A stretch of DNA of 20,721 bases from contig CAMBSS010000071.1 in NCBI GenBank assembly GCA_945870465.1, positions 1 through 20,721 of the forward strand, given 5' to 3'. The notes beneath the pieces were generated by a model that ran no database searches, was not told the DNA's origin, and worked only from the letters and a program-made list of their open reading frames with translations. Made by a program: the position numbers and the translations under genes. This document shows, piece after piece, positions 6,708 through 14,177 of the stretch. How positions within the stretch are numbered: the first letter of the stretch is position 1; each line of letters opens with the position of its first letter. The stretch is from Bordetella parapertussis. Its GTDB lineage: Bacteria; Pseudomonadota; Gammaproteobacteria; Burkholderiales; SG8-41.

Positions 6708-6867
6708 CAGAACTCATCTTAAAAATACAAAATAAACATCAGCCGCAGATAAACGCAGATACACGCGGATGAAACAATTCGAAAGCATAAACGCTAGGTC
6801 CTTTGAACTTATCTGCGTTCATCTGCGGTTTATCCGCGGCTCGAATCCGTTTTTGAGACTGCTTCTA
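6708..6867 (-). mobile_element. MITE-like repeat, copy 3 (160 bp)
   Basis: On the minus strand it begins TAGAAGCAGTCTCAAAAAC and ends GTATTTTTAAGATGAGTTCTG, matching the termini of copy 2 (last base A to G). The interior is the most palindromic of the three copies. The left arm (about 6740-6776, AGCCGCAGATAAACGCAGAT followed by ACACGCGGATGAAAC) pairs with the right arm (about 6808-6842), which carries CTTATCTGCGTTCATCTGCG and then GTTTATCCGCGGCT. The whole element can fold into one long hairpin. Its right end supplies the TAG stop codon of the amidohydrolase (6865-6867), and it fills the gap before the dehydrogenase gene. It could act as a transcript-stabilising or attenuating hairpin within the minus-strand array. 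Confidence 0.78.
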
Positions 6868-7857
6868 GAATTTTTCGCCGAACAATCTGGATGCAGTCCG
6901 ATACGAAACGTCTTCAAGCTCCTTGGCGGTCAGGCGCGGCACCTTGTCCATGTGCTGCAGCGGCTGCTCTTCGCCCATGTCGAACGGTGAGTCGGTGCCG
7001 AGCACCACGCGTTCGGACCCCACCATTTCGAGCAGATGGCGCGTCGCCTGCGGACTGTGCGTCAATGCATCGAAATAAAAATTCTTGAACATGTCTAGCG
7101 GCTTGGATTGGGTAATTGCGGCGGTATCCGCACGCACCGTATGCCCATGCTGAAAGCGCCCGATCTGGTACGGCAAAAAACCGCCGCCATGCGCGAGCAG
7201 CATCTTCAGGTCTTTAAGCTCGTCGAGCGCACCACTGAACATGAGCTTGCCGACCATGATGGTCGTGTCGAGCGGATTGCCGATGAGGTTGGTCAGGTAC
7301 CAGCAATCGAGCCTGCCGCCTGCGCCTTGCGTATTCGGGTGTGCGAAAACGACGATCTTCATTTCCTGCAGTCGGCGCAATACCGGGCGAAACTTGGGTT
7401 CGGCGAGTTCCTCCTCTCCGATGGCAGTGCCCATTTCCACCGCTTTGAATCCATATTCCTTGACCACGCGCTCGAGTTCAGCGATTGCCGCGTCAGGATG
7501 CTGCATGGGCAGCGTGGCCATGCCGCGTAACCGCTCGGGGCGCGCCATGACCATTTTGGCGACACCGTCGTTCACCAGTTGCGCGGTCTTCAGCGCGTCG
7601 TCGGGACCGAGGCCATAGAAAAAGGTCTGCGGCCCCGGCGAAATGTACGAAATATCGAGGCCTTTGCGCTCCATCGATTCGACCTTGGCATCGGCGTCGT
7701 AGAACTCGGTGATCAGGTCGAAAGTGACTTTGCCGCGCGTAAATGTGTAGGCCCCCCGTGTGCCGCCGATCTTCGTTTTGTAGAGGTCGGGCTGCGCCCG
7801 CATCGCATCGATTATGGTCTCGGGAATGACGTGGCTGTGGGTATCGATGCGTTTCAC
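6865..7857 (-). CDS. Amidohydrolase family protein (ACMSD-like decarboxylase/hydrolase)
   Basis: A 330-residue TIM-barrel protein of the amidohydrolase_2 group, which includes 2-amino-3-carboxymuconate semialdehyde decarboxylase, gamma-resorcylate and 5-carboxyvanillate decarboxylases and 4-oxalomesaconate hydratase. The metal site is visible: H7-S-H9 at strand 1 (IDTHSH), H173 (FAHPNTQG), H223 (LAHGGG) and D289 (LGTDSPFDMG). Length matches the family. The start is GTG at 7857 because it places the H-x-H motif at the usual distance and has AGGAGA 8 bases upstream; an upstream in-frame extension to 7926 lacks homology and is rejected. It is the promoter-proximal gene of the minus-strand array, divergent from the Gfo/Idh operon. 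Its TAG stop lies in MITE-like copy 3. A non-oxidative decarboxylase or hydrolase role on an aromatic or ring-cleavage acid is likely but unproven. Confidence 0.92.
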   Translation of the reverse strand: MKRIDTHSHVIPETIIDAMRAQPDLYKTKIGGTRGAYTFTRGKVTFDLITEFYDADAKVESMERKGLDISYISPGPQTFFYGLGPDDALKTAQLVNDGVAKMVMARPERLRGMATLPMQHPDAAIAELERVVKEYGFKAVEMGTAIGEEELAEPKFRPVLRRLQEMKIVVFAHPNTQGAGGRLDCWYLTNLIGNPLDTTIMVGKLMFSGALDELKDLKMLLAHGGGFLPYQIGRFQHGHTVRADTAAITQSKPLDMFKNFYFDALTHSPQATRHLLEMVGSERVVLGTDSPFDMGEEQPLQHMDKVPRLTAKELEDVSYRTASRLFGEKF

Positions 7858-7935
7858 TGATGGGCTCTCCTGGAGTGCGCTACGACGCCGGGGAACGGCC
7901 GAAAACCCGCCTTTGCCCTGCGCCAACCAGCGCGA

Positions 7936-7941
7936 ATTATA
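7936..7941 (-). promoter_or_regulatory. Probable -10 box for the amidohydrolase transcript
   Basis: A perfect TATAAT is present on the minus strand in the context GGTATAATTC, about 80 bases upstream of the GTG start at 7857. The hexamer 17 bases further upstream (GGGCCG) is a poor -35, so expression may need an activator. The only other AT-rich spot in this GC-rich divergent region is the opposite promoter. Confidence 0.5.
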
Positions 7942-7952
7942 CCGGGGTTAAT

Positions 7953-7963
7953 GCCGGCCGGCC
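7953..7963. promoter_or_regulatory. GC palindrome between the divergent promoters (possible operator)
   Basis: GCCGGCCGGC (7953-7962) is a perfect 10-base palindrome lying between the minus-strand -10 box and the plus-strand -35 box. Position fits an operator controlling both operons, but GC-rich palindromes arise easily here and no regulator gene is in the window. Confidence 0.2.
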
Positions 7964-8002
7964 CTCCTGCCTGCCGGCTGCGGCGATGCGTGCGTGCAAA
8001 GT

Positions 8003-8031
8003 TTGTGGGCAGGTGGGTGCGTTGTTACAAT
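8003..8031 (+). promoter_or_regulatory. Probable sigma70-type promoter of the Gfo/Idh-monooxygenase operon
   Basis: TTGTGG (8003-8008), a 17-base spacer and TACAAT (8026-8031) match sigma70 spacing, with 5 of 6 in the -10 box. Transcription would start near 8038, giving a leader of ~43 bases to the TTG start at 8081. Because the ATG at 8030 overlaps this -10 box, it cannot be the start on that transcript. Confidence 0.5.
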
Positions 8032-8080
8032 GACAATGCCCGCCTTCAACCATAAGTTCACCCCAGACCGAGGAAATCTT

Positions 8081-9154
8081 TTGAAGCAAATCAATGTCGG
8101 CATCATAGGCACTGGCTGGTGCGGCGGTATCCGCGCCCAGACCTGCGCCAGCAACCCGCTGGTCAAAAGCCTGCATCTCGCGGAAACGCGGCCAGAGCGG
8201 CTTGCCGAAGTGGCCAAACTGACTGGCGCGGCAACAGCCACCGCCGATTATCAGCAGATCATCCGCAACGATGACATCGACGCGGTGATGATTTCGGCGA
8301 CCCCCGAAACGCTGCATTTTCCGATGGCGCGCGATGCGCTGACCTCCGGAAAACATGTATTCCTCGAGAAGCCGATTTCGATCGAGCTGCACGAAGCCGA
8401 CGAACTGATCGCTATTGCCCGCAAAAACGCGCTCAAGTTCACCATCGGCTACTCGCAGCGCTTTAATCCGAAATTCGCCTACGTCAAAAAATGCGCGACG
8501 GACGGCACACTCGGCAAACCTGTCAGCGCTCTGGTGAGCCGTCATATCGGCCGCGGGCTGGGCAAGAAAATCACCGGCCGGACGAAACTGTCGCCGGCCG
8601 CAATGGAAGCTACCCACGATCTCGATTTCATCCTGTGGTGCCTGGAGCCGGCCAAGCCGATACGCGTGTACTCGACGGTCAATTACGGCACCATGAAGGA
8701 GTCCACCGGTGCTGATGTGCCGGATACGCAATACATCACCGTTACCATGGACAGCGGCGTCTCGTTCGTGATCTGCGCGGGCTGGAGCCTGCCGCCTGCT
8801 TATCCGAATTTTTCGATGACGTGGATAGAGTTCGTCGGCACGGAAGGTGCGCTCATCATCGACGACACGCATAGAGACACTATGCTCACCACCATGAAGA
8901 CCGGCATCGTCCACCCGATGTCAAGCATGCCGGGTGAATTCGTCGAGCACACTTACGCGGGGCCGATGTCGGCGGAAACAGTACATTTCATCGAAGCCGT
9001 GGCTTGTGACCGCCCGGTGCTGGTCACCGCCGAGCAGGCGCGCCAGGTCATGGAGGTTTACATCGCAGCGGACATTTCGGCCGAGCGCAATCAGCCAGTC
9101 AACCTGCCGTTACCGGAATCGCGTCCGCTGGCTGCGGTCGGAGGCGCCAAGTGA
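8081..9154 (+). CDS. Gfo/Idh/MocA family oxidoreductase (first of three)
   Basis: A 357-residue NAD(P)-dependent oxidoreductase. The N-terminal Rossmann domain has INVGIIGTGWCGG (dinucleotide loop at 10-16); the family EKP motif is at 96-98 (FLEKPIS) and the catalytic-type His is His179 in THDLD. The C-terminal alpha/beta domain carries FVGTEGALIIDDTHRD. Family members oxidise or reduce cyclic polyols, sugars and hemiacetals; LigC, which oxidises a ring-cleavage semialdehyde hemiacetal, is one. The start is TTG 8081, with GAGG 7 bases upstream and the Rossmann strand starting at residue 4. ATG 8030 would overlap the promoter -10 box and add unrelated residues. It overlaps the next gene by 4 bases (GTGA), implying translational coupling. 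Confidence 0.93.
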   Translation: MKQINVGIIGTGWCGGIRAQTCASNPLVKSLHLAETRPERLAEVAKLTGAATATADYQQIIRNDDIDAVMISATPETLHFPMARDALTSGKHVFLEKPISIELHEADELIAIARKNALKFTIGYSQRFNPKFAYVKKCATDGTLGKPVSALVSRHIGRGLGKKITGRTKLSPAAMEATHDLDFILWCLEPAKPIRVYSTVNYGTMKESTGADVPDTQYITVTMDSGVSFVICAGWSLPPAYPNFSMTWIEFVGTEGALIIDDTHRDTMLTTMKTGIVHPMSSMPGEFVEHTYAGPMSAETVHFIEAVACDRPVLVTAEQARQVMEVYIAADISAERNQPVNLPLPESRPLAAVGGAK

Positions 9155-10263
9155 GAAGGCAGCCAAAAAAAATCGGCTTGGCTATCATCGGCGCGGGCCG
9201 TGTCGGCTTGATCCGCGGGGAACTTGCCGCGCGCCATCCTGAGGTCGGCTGGATAGGCATAGCGGAAACCAATCCCGAACGCGCCAAACTGGTCGCGGAC
9301 AAAGTGGGTGCCGAGTTCGTGACTGCCGATTTCCGCGAACTCGTCAGGCGTCCTGAAGTCAACGCGGTCATCGTTTCCACTGACGAGCACCTGCATGTGG
9401 ACCCGATACTTGCCACGCTTGAACGCGGCCATCCGCTGCTGATCGAAAAGCCGCTGGCAACCGATCTCGCTGAATCTCAAATGGTCATGGATGCCATAGA
9501 GCAGGCGAAAGTCGACGCGGTGATCGGCTATACGCAAAGATTCCGTCGCCGCTGGCTCGTCGCCAAGGAAAAAGTCACTACCGGCGCATTGGGCGAAGTC
9601 ACGATGGTCACGTCGCGTGCGTTCATGAACCGGCTGGTTGCAATCGATAACTACAAACGCTCCGACAATCCGTCGGAGATTTCGCCGATGGTGATATCCG
9701 GCACGCATGCGCTGGACATTGTCATGTGGCTGATGGAAGCGAAAACGCCGGTGGAAGTCTATGCACGCTCGGTCGACAAGGCGCTGAAAGCGCAGTGGCA
9801 AGGCATAGACGGCACCGGCTATATGATTACGTTCAGCGATGGCGCGATTTACCACGGGTTGATTTCGTGGGCCCTGCCTGAAGTCTGGCCGGGCGCGGTC
9901 TACAGCCTGGAAGTCGGCGCGGTCGGCACCGAAGGCGTGCTGACCATAGACGACACGCATCGCGACATCGTGCTCGCCACCAACCTCGTGCAAGGCGAAG
10001 GCTATGCGCCCGACAAGCGCCGCCATGTGGACTTTCTGACCAGCTATCCCGTCGGCGACATGGCGCTGGGTGAACTGCGCGGCCCGATGCGCGAGGAAAC
10101 CAATTCCTGGCTCAACCGCGTCTCGCTCGGCGTGCCTACCCAGCATGCGACCGCGCGCGAAGGCCACAATCGGTTGATGCTGACCAAGGCCATCGACCTT
10201 TCCGCGCGTTTGAAACGCCCTGTGCAACTGCCGATCACGCCCGATGACATCCGCAGCGCTTGA
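9151..10263 (+). CDS. Gfo/Idh/MocA family oxidoreductase (second of three)
   Basis: A 370-residue paralogue of the preceding gene. GLAIIGAGRVGLIRG (loop at 14-19), EKP at 99-101, GYTQRF near 126-131 and the putative catalytic His186 (SGTHALD) are in canonical order. The motif VGTEGVLTIDDTHRD near residue 260 is nearly the same as in the first enzyme, so the pair probably arose by tandem duplication and may form a mixed oligomer or act in successive steps. GTG 9151 is the start: it overlaps the upstream TGA as GTGA. There is no signal peptide. A 37-base gap follows to the LLM monooxygenase gene. Confidence 0.93.
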   Translation: MRRQPKKIGLAIIGAGRVGLIRGELAARHPEVGWIGIAETNPERAKLVADKVGAEFVTADFRELVRRPEVNAVIVSTDEHLHVDPILATLERGHPLLIEKPLATDLAESQMVMDAIEQAKVDAVIGYTQRFRRRWLVAKEKVTTGALGEVTMVTSRAFMNRLVAIDNYKRSDNPSEISPMVISGTHALDIVMWLMEAKTPVEVYARSVDKALKAQWQGIDGTGYMITFSDGAIYHGLISWALPEVWPGAVYSLEVGAVGTEGVLTIDDTHRDIVLATNLVQGEGYAPDKRRHVDFLTSYPVGDMALGELRGPMREETNSWLNRVSLGVPTQHATAREGHNRLMLTKAIDLSARLKRPVQLPITPDDIRSA

Positions 10264-10300
10264 AAGTGTGCAGGGTTAGCGAATCAACCAGGAAACCCGT

Positions 10301-11401
10301 ATGAAACTCGCCATGTTCATGATGCCGGTCCACCCACCAGGCAAAAATTATCCGCAATCTTTGCGCGAAGACCGCGAGGCCATCATCCTCGCCGACAAGC
10401 TTGGATTCGAAGAAGCTTACGTGGGCGAACACGTGACGGACGCCGCCGAGACCGTCACTCACTGCATGACGTTTCTGGCGAGCCTGGTTTCAGATACCAA
10501 ACGCATCAAGCTGGGCACCGGCACCATCAACATTCCGAACTCCCACCCCGCCGCCATCGCGGCGCAGGTGGCGATGCTGGACAATCTGCTCGAAGGCCGT
10601 TTCATCATGGGCATCAGCCCGGGCGGCCTGTTGTCCGATGCGGAAGTCTTCGGCAATCTCGGCAACGACCGCAATGCGATGTTCGTCGAAGGCATCAACA
10701 TGGTGCTCAAAATCTGGGAGTCCGAGCCGCCATACAACATCGAAGGCAAGTTCTGGAAAATTACCACGGAAAAAACCATGATTCCGGAAATCGGCCAGGG
10801 CATCATCCTGAAACCGTTCCAGAAACCGCATCCCCCTATCGTCGGTACCGTCGTTGCGCCCTTTTCCAAGGGCGTAACTGCCATGGCCGAGCGTGGCTGG
10901 TTGCCGATTTCCGCCAACTTCCTGATGCCGCAATGGGTGAAAACACACTGGCCCAATTACGTCGAAGGCAAAAAAAACGTCGGCAAGCAGGCGGACACCG
11001 CCGACTGGCGTGTTGCTAAAAGCATTTTTGTGGCCGACGACGAAAAGACCGCGCAGCGCTACGGCAAATCGGCGGAAGGCCCCTACCACTTCTATTTCAA
11101 GCAGCTCGTGCGCAAGCTGGTGGGCTTCGGCAACCGCGGCAATCTGTTCAAAGTCGATCAGTCCATGCCCGATTCGGCGATTACGCCCGAATACGTGACC
11201 GACCAACTGGTGCTCGCCGGCACCGTCAACAGCGTCGTCGATCAAATACTCGCCTTTCGCGAGCAGACGGGCGATTTCGGCACGCTGGTATATTCCTGCC
11301 ATGACTGGATAGACCCCAAGCTCAGCAAGCGTTCGATGGAATTGATGGCGGAAAAGGTGATGCCGGCCGTGAATGCCGCAATCGCCAAGTCCGCAAAATA
11401 A
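10301..11401 (+). CDS. LLM-class flavin-dependent monooxygenase
   Basis: This 366-residue protein has the luciferase-like TIM-barrel fold. Landmarks are the N-terminal MKLAMFMMPVHPPG, GFEEAYVGEHV (36-45) with the conserved Glu-His pair, KLGTGTINIPNSHP (70-83), LDNLLEGRFIMGISPGG (93-109) and the PHPPIVGTVVAP segment near 205. Proteins like this are often annotated as limonene 1,2-monooxygenase or alkanal monooxygenase, but that substrate is not supported here. LLM enzymes use reduced FMN (or F420 in other phyla) and O2, so it needs a reductase; the flavin reductase five kb downstream region of the same operon is the obvious candidate. ATG 10301 is preceded by AGGAAA at suitable spacing. Confidence 0.93.
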   Translation: MKLAMFMMPVHPPGKNYPQSLREDREAIILADKLGFEEAYVGEHVTDAAETVTHCMTFLASLVSDTKRIKLGTGTINIPNSHPAAIAAQVAMLDNLLEGRFIMGISPGGLLSDAEVFGNLGNDRNAMFVEGINMVLKIWESEPPYNIEGKFWKITTEKTMIPEIGQGIILKPFQKPHPPIVGTVVAPFSKGVTAMAERGWLPISANFLMPQWVKTHWPNYVEGKKNVGKQADTADWRVAKSIFVADDEKTAQRYGKSAEGPYHFYFKQLVRKLVGFGNRGNLFKVDQSMPDSAITPEYVTDQLVLAGTVNSVVDQILAFREQTGDFGTLVYSCHDWIDPKLSKRSMELMAEKVMPAVNAAIAKSAK

Positions 11402-11423
11402 GCCGCGCCCAAGGAGATTTTCA

Positions 11424-12422
11424 TTGTTTAACGTTGCAGTGGTCGGTATCGGCTGGTGGGGGAAAACGATCGTGCCCCTGCTGAAGCAAAGCAAAACAAT
11501 CCGCGTCGACAAGGTCGTCGAGGTCAATGCGGCGGGCATTGCGGATTTCGCCCGCCAGCATTCCGTCGAGATCGTCCCGGAGTTTTCCGCGGTGCTCAAT
11601 GACCCCAAAATCCACGGCGTTGTATTGTGCACGCCGCATACCCAGCACACAGATCAAATCGTCGCTGCAGCGAACGCCGGCAAACACGTTTTTTGCGAAA
11701 AACCGCTGTCGATGACACGAGCCGATGTGTTGCGCGCGATAAAAGCAATCAACGACAATAAAGTTGTTCTCGCAGTAGGCCATGAGAAACGTTTCGAACC
11801 GCCGGTCCTCGAGGCCATGGCCTTGGTTAAGTCGGGCAAACTCGGCACGCCTCTGCAGATCGAGGCCAATTTCAGCCAGGACAAATTCCTGACGCTGGCG
11901 GCAGACAACTGGCGGCTGTCAGGCAAGGAGGCGCCGGCTGGCCCGATGACTGCGACCGGCATTCATTTGCTGGACCTGTCGGTCGGCGTCTTCGGCGAAG
12001 CGGACCGCGTGTTCGCCAGCGTCAAGCAGCTCGGCAGCCAACTGGTCAATGGCGACACTTTAGCTATCCTGGTGTCGTTCAAAAATGGCGGCCATGCATT
12101 GCTCAGCGCTATCCTCGCCACGCCGTTCGAAGGCCGCTTTGCGGTGTATTGCACCAAAGGCTGGGTTGAAGTCCGCGACAAAACGCATCCGGAAGCGCCC
12201 GAAGGCTGGGTCCTGACCACGGCATTTCAGGGCGGCAAACGCGAAGTGAAGGAATTCGCCCCCGCCCCCAATGTGCTGGCCAATCTCGAAGCTTTTGCCG
12301 ACGCCGCGGAAGGCCGCGCGCCTTACCCGGTACCGCAGTCGCAGATGATAGCGAACATCTCCGCGCTGGAAGCCATCTTCAAATCGGCGGCTACCGGCGC
12401 TATCGTCCAAGTTGAATCCTGA
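11424..12422 (+). CDS. Gfo/Idh/MocA family oxidoreductase (third of three)
   Basis: A 332-residue NAD(P)-dependent enzyme: VAVVGIGWWGK (loop at 8-13), CTPHTQH near 69-75, CEKPLS (EKP at 92-94), GHEKRFEP near 119-126 and His181 in GIHLLDL. It is more divergent from the other two and lacks the IDDTHRD motif, so it is not simply part of the tandem duplication. The start is TTG 11424, with AAGGAG 7 bases upstream and the Rossmann strand following directly; an in-frame upstream ATG at 11373 lies inside the previous gene and is rejected. It begins 22 bases after the LLM gene and ends 7 bases before the next ATG, so it is firmly inside the operon. Confidence 0.93.
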   Translation: MFNVAVVGIGWWGKTIVPLLKQSKTIRVDKVVEVNAAGIADFARQHSVEIVPEFSAVLNDPKIHGVVLCTPHTQHTDQIVAAANAGKHVFCEKPLSMTRADVLRAIKAINDNKVVLAVGHEKRFEPPVLEAMALVKSGKLGTPLQIEANFSQDKFLTLAADNWRLSGKEAPAGPMTATGIHLLDLSVGVFGEADRVFASVKQLGSQLVNGDTLAILVSFKNGGHALLSAILATPFEGRFAVYCTKGWVEVRDKTHPEAPEGWVLTTAFQGGKREVKEFAPAPNVLANLEAFADAAEGRAPYPVPQSQMIANISALEAIFKSAATGAIVQVES

Positions 12423-12429
12423 TCCCGCC

Positions 12430-13605
12430 ATGCTGCCTGCCCCGACTTACGACATGCTCATCGCCAGCGCCCGCGCGCTGGTGCCGGTATTACGCGAACG
12501 GGCCTTGCGTGCGGAGGAATTGCGGCGCATCCCGGACGAAACGCTGCACGACCTGCATGTGAGCGGCTTGTTCCGTATGCTGCAGCCGAAACGCGTCGGC
12601 GGCAGTGAGCTTTCGTACGAAGCGATGGTGGAACTCACGGCCATCATAGGCCGTGGCTGCGGCTCGACCGCCTGGGTACTCGCTAATCTCGCCAATCACC
12701 ACTGGATGCTTGCGCTGTGGCCGCGCGCCACGCAGGACGAAATCTGGGGCAAGTCCGCAGACACGCTGGTCGGCTCGGCACTGACATTTCCCGCCGGACA
12801 TGCAGAGCGCGAGGATGGCGGTTTCAGGTTGAAAGGGCACTGGAAATTTTCAAGCGGCATCGATGCGTCCGGCTGGTGCATGCTGGGCGGCATCGTCGCC
12901 AGCGCGCAGGGCGAGATGCCCGAGTATTACGTATTCATACTGCCGCAAGCCGATTACCAGGCCCTCGACACCTGGCACGTTGCCGGATTGCGCGGTACCG
13001 GCAGCAAGGATATCGAAGTCAAAAACGTATTTGTGCCGGCACATCGCGCGTTGCCGGTCGCCCAGATGAAAGCCGGTGTTGCGCCAGGCGGCGAAACCGC
13101 CCCGCTCTACCGTTTGCCGGTATTCGATATGTTCCCGTATGTAGTGGCAGGCGCCTCGCTGGGCATAGCGCAAGGCGCGATCGAGTTTTTTGTCGAAGAC
13201 ACGCGCCATCGCATTACGGCTTATTCCACTACCCTGCTCGCTGATTACGCGACCACGCAGGCGCGGCTCGGTCATGCGGCGGCTGCGGTTGCCGCGGCCG
13301 AACGTATCCTGATGGGCAATTGCAGGGAAGCAATGGAAATGGCTGCCCACCGCACCATGCCGGCGGCTGACCAGAAAATTCGCCTGCGCCGCGACGCCGC
13401 TTACGCCGCGCATCTGTGCACCGAAAGCGTCGATTTGCTGTTTGGCGCCGGCGGTGGCGAATTTCTTTTTAACCAGCAATCCATCCAGCGCAGCTTTCGC
13501 GACGTGCACGCCGCGAACAGCCACTACGCGCTGGCATGGGACATCGCGACCACCATGGCCGGCAAGAGCCTGCTGGGTATCGGCGCAGATGTGCCAACCC
13601 TTTGA
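12430..13605 (+). CDS. Group-D flavin-dependent monooxygenase, acyl-CoA-dehydrogenase fold (HsaA/HpaH-like oxygenase component)
   Basis: A 391-residue protein, close to the ~394 of HsaA. Helical N-domain RIPDETLHDLHVSGLFRML (33-51) and GRGCGSTAWV (75-84), then the beta domain with LKGHWKFSSGIDASGW (134-149) and GLRGTGSKDIEV, then a C-terminal helical domain ending in GAGGGEFLF and RDVHAANSHYALAWD. This pattern marks oxygenase components that take reduced FMN/FAD from a separate reductase and hydroxylate phenolic or related substrates. True acyl-CoA dehydrogenases are less likely because the adjacent gene is a flavin reductase. The start may be ATG 12430 (chosen, 7 bases after the upstream stop, suggesting reinitiation) or TTG 12412, which overlaps the upstream gene; neither has a good Shine-Dalgarno. 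Confidence 0.92.
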   Translation: MLPAPTYDMLIASARALVPVLRERALRAEELRRIPDETLHDLHVSGLFRMLQPKRVGGSELSYEAMVELTAIIGRGCGSTAWVLANLANHHWMLALWPRATQDEIWGKSADTLVGSALTFPAGHAEREDGGFRLKGHWKFSSGIDASGWCMLGGIVASAQGEMPEYYVFILPQADYQALDTWHVAGLRGTGSKDIEVKNVFVPAHRALPVAQMKAGVAPGGETAPLYRLPVFDMFPYVVAGASLGIAQGAIEFFVEDTRHRITAYSTTLLADYATTQARLGHAAAAVAAAERILMGNCREAMEMAAHRTMPAADQKIRLRRDAAYAAHLCTESVDLLFGAGGGEFLFNQQSIQRSFRDVHAANSHYALAWDIATTMAGKSLLGIGADVPTL

Positions 13606-14120
13606 TGCCCATGGATAACGATTTCCATATTCCGACTGCGGACGCCGACCCGCGAGATATCTGCAAAGCGCTGGGACTGTTTGCGACCGGCGTTACTATC
13701 GTGACGACCAGGACAGGGGCTGGCGAATCGATTGGGCTGACCTGCAATTCCTTCAGCTCGGTATCGCTTTCGCCCCCGCTGGTACTGTGGAGCCTGTCGC
13801 TGCGCTCGCCCAATTTGCCGAATTTCCTGCAAGCGACACATTTTGCGGTCAATGTGCTCGCGCACGATCAGATCGATCTCGCGCAGCGTTTCGCGCAGCC
13901 GATACCGAATAAGTTCGAAGGCGTCAAACATGTTTCCGGGGCGCATGGCATGCCCCTGATCGAGCACGTTGGCGCGCAATTCGAGTGCCGCACTGAAGCA
14001 CGTCATTACAGCGGTGACCACGTCATATTCATCGGCAACGTGCTGCAATACCGGTTTTCCGAACGCGCACCCTTGCTGTTTTTTCGCGGACGCTACGCCG
14101 CGGTCCAGGAAAACTCCTGA
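13605..14120 (+). CDS. Flavin reductase, FMN-binding split-barrel (reductase component)
   Basis: A 171-residue flavin reductase-like protein of the HpaC/HsaB/PheA2 type. Characteristic blocks are LGLFATGVTIVTT (23-35), GLTCNSFSSVSLSPPLVLWS (44-63, the FMN phosphate/isoalloxazine loop), FAVNVLAHDQ (80-89) and GDHVIFIGNVLQY near the C-terminus. It uses NAD(P)H to reduce FMN or FAD, which diffuses to the oxygenase. The ATG at 13605 overlaps the oxygenase TGA by one base (TGATG), so the two subunits are translationally coupled, as expected for a two-component monooxygenase. A second in-frame ATG at 13611 is possible. It may also feed the LLM monooxygenase, since no other reductase is nearby (inference). 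Confidence 0.95.
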   Translation: MPMDNDFHIPTADADPRDICKALGLFATGVTIVTTRTGAGESIGLTCNSFSSVSLSPPLVLWSLSLRSPNLPNFLQATHFAVNVLAHDQIDLAQRFAQPIPNKFEGVKHVSGAHGMPLIEHVGAQFECRTEARHYSGDHVIFIGNVLQYRFSERAPLLFFRGRYAAVQENS

Positions 14121-14177
14121 CCGTCGCTGCGCGCATGTCCGCATTGGCATTAATCAAAGAAAGGCAGGAATGACCCG

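Noticed and set aside
6740..6842. CGCAGAT units as a possible CRISPR array or tandem repeat
   Set aside because: The units are short, degenerate and arranged as inverted arms with no unique spacers; they belong to the palindromic MITE-like element.
7858..7926. N-terminal extension of the amidohydrolase
   Set aside because: The extra 23 residues are not family-like, and GTG 7857 has AGGAGA at 8-base spacing.
7994..8080. Upstream extension of the first Gfo/Idh to ATG 8030 or further
   Set aside because: ATG 8030 overlaps the probable -10 box, has no Shine-Dalgarno, and adds residues unlike the family; TTG 8081 has GAGG at good spacing.
7937..11650. Long minus-strand frames opposite the Gfo/Idh and LLM genes (7937-8914, 9091-10227, 10490-11650)
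   Set aside because: Each is antisense to a gene with full family motifs; none has a Shine-Dalgarno or a domain.
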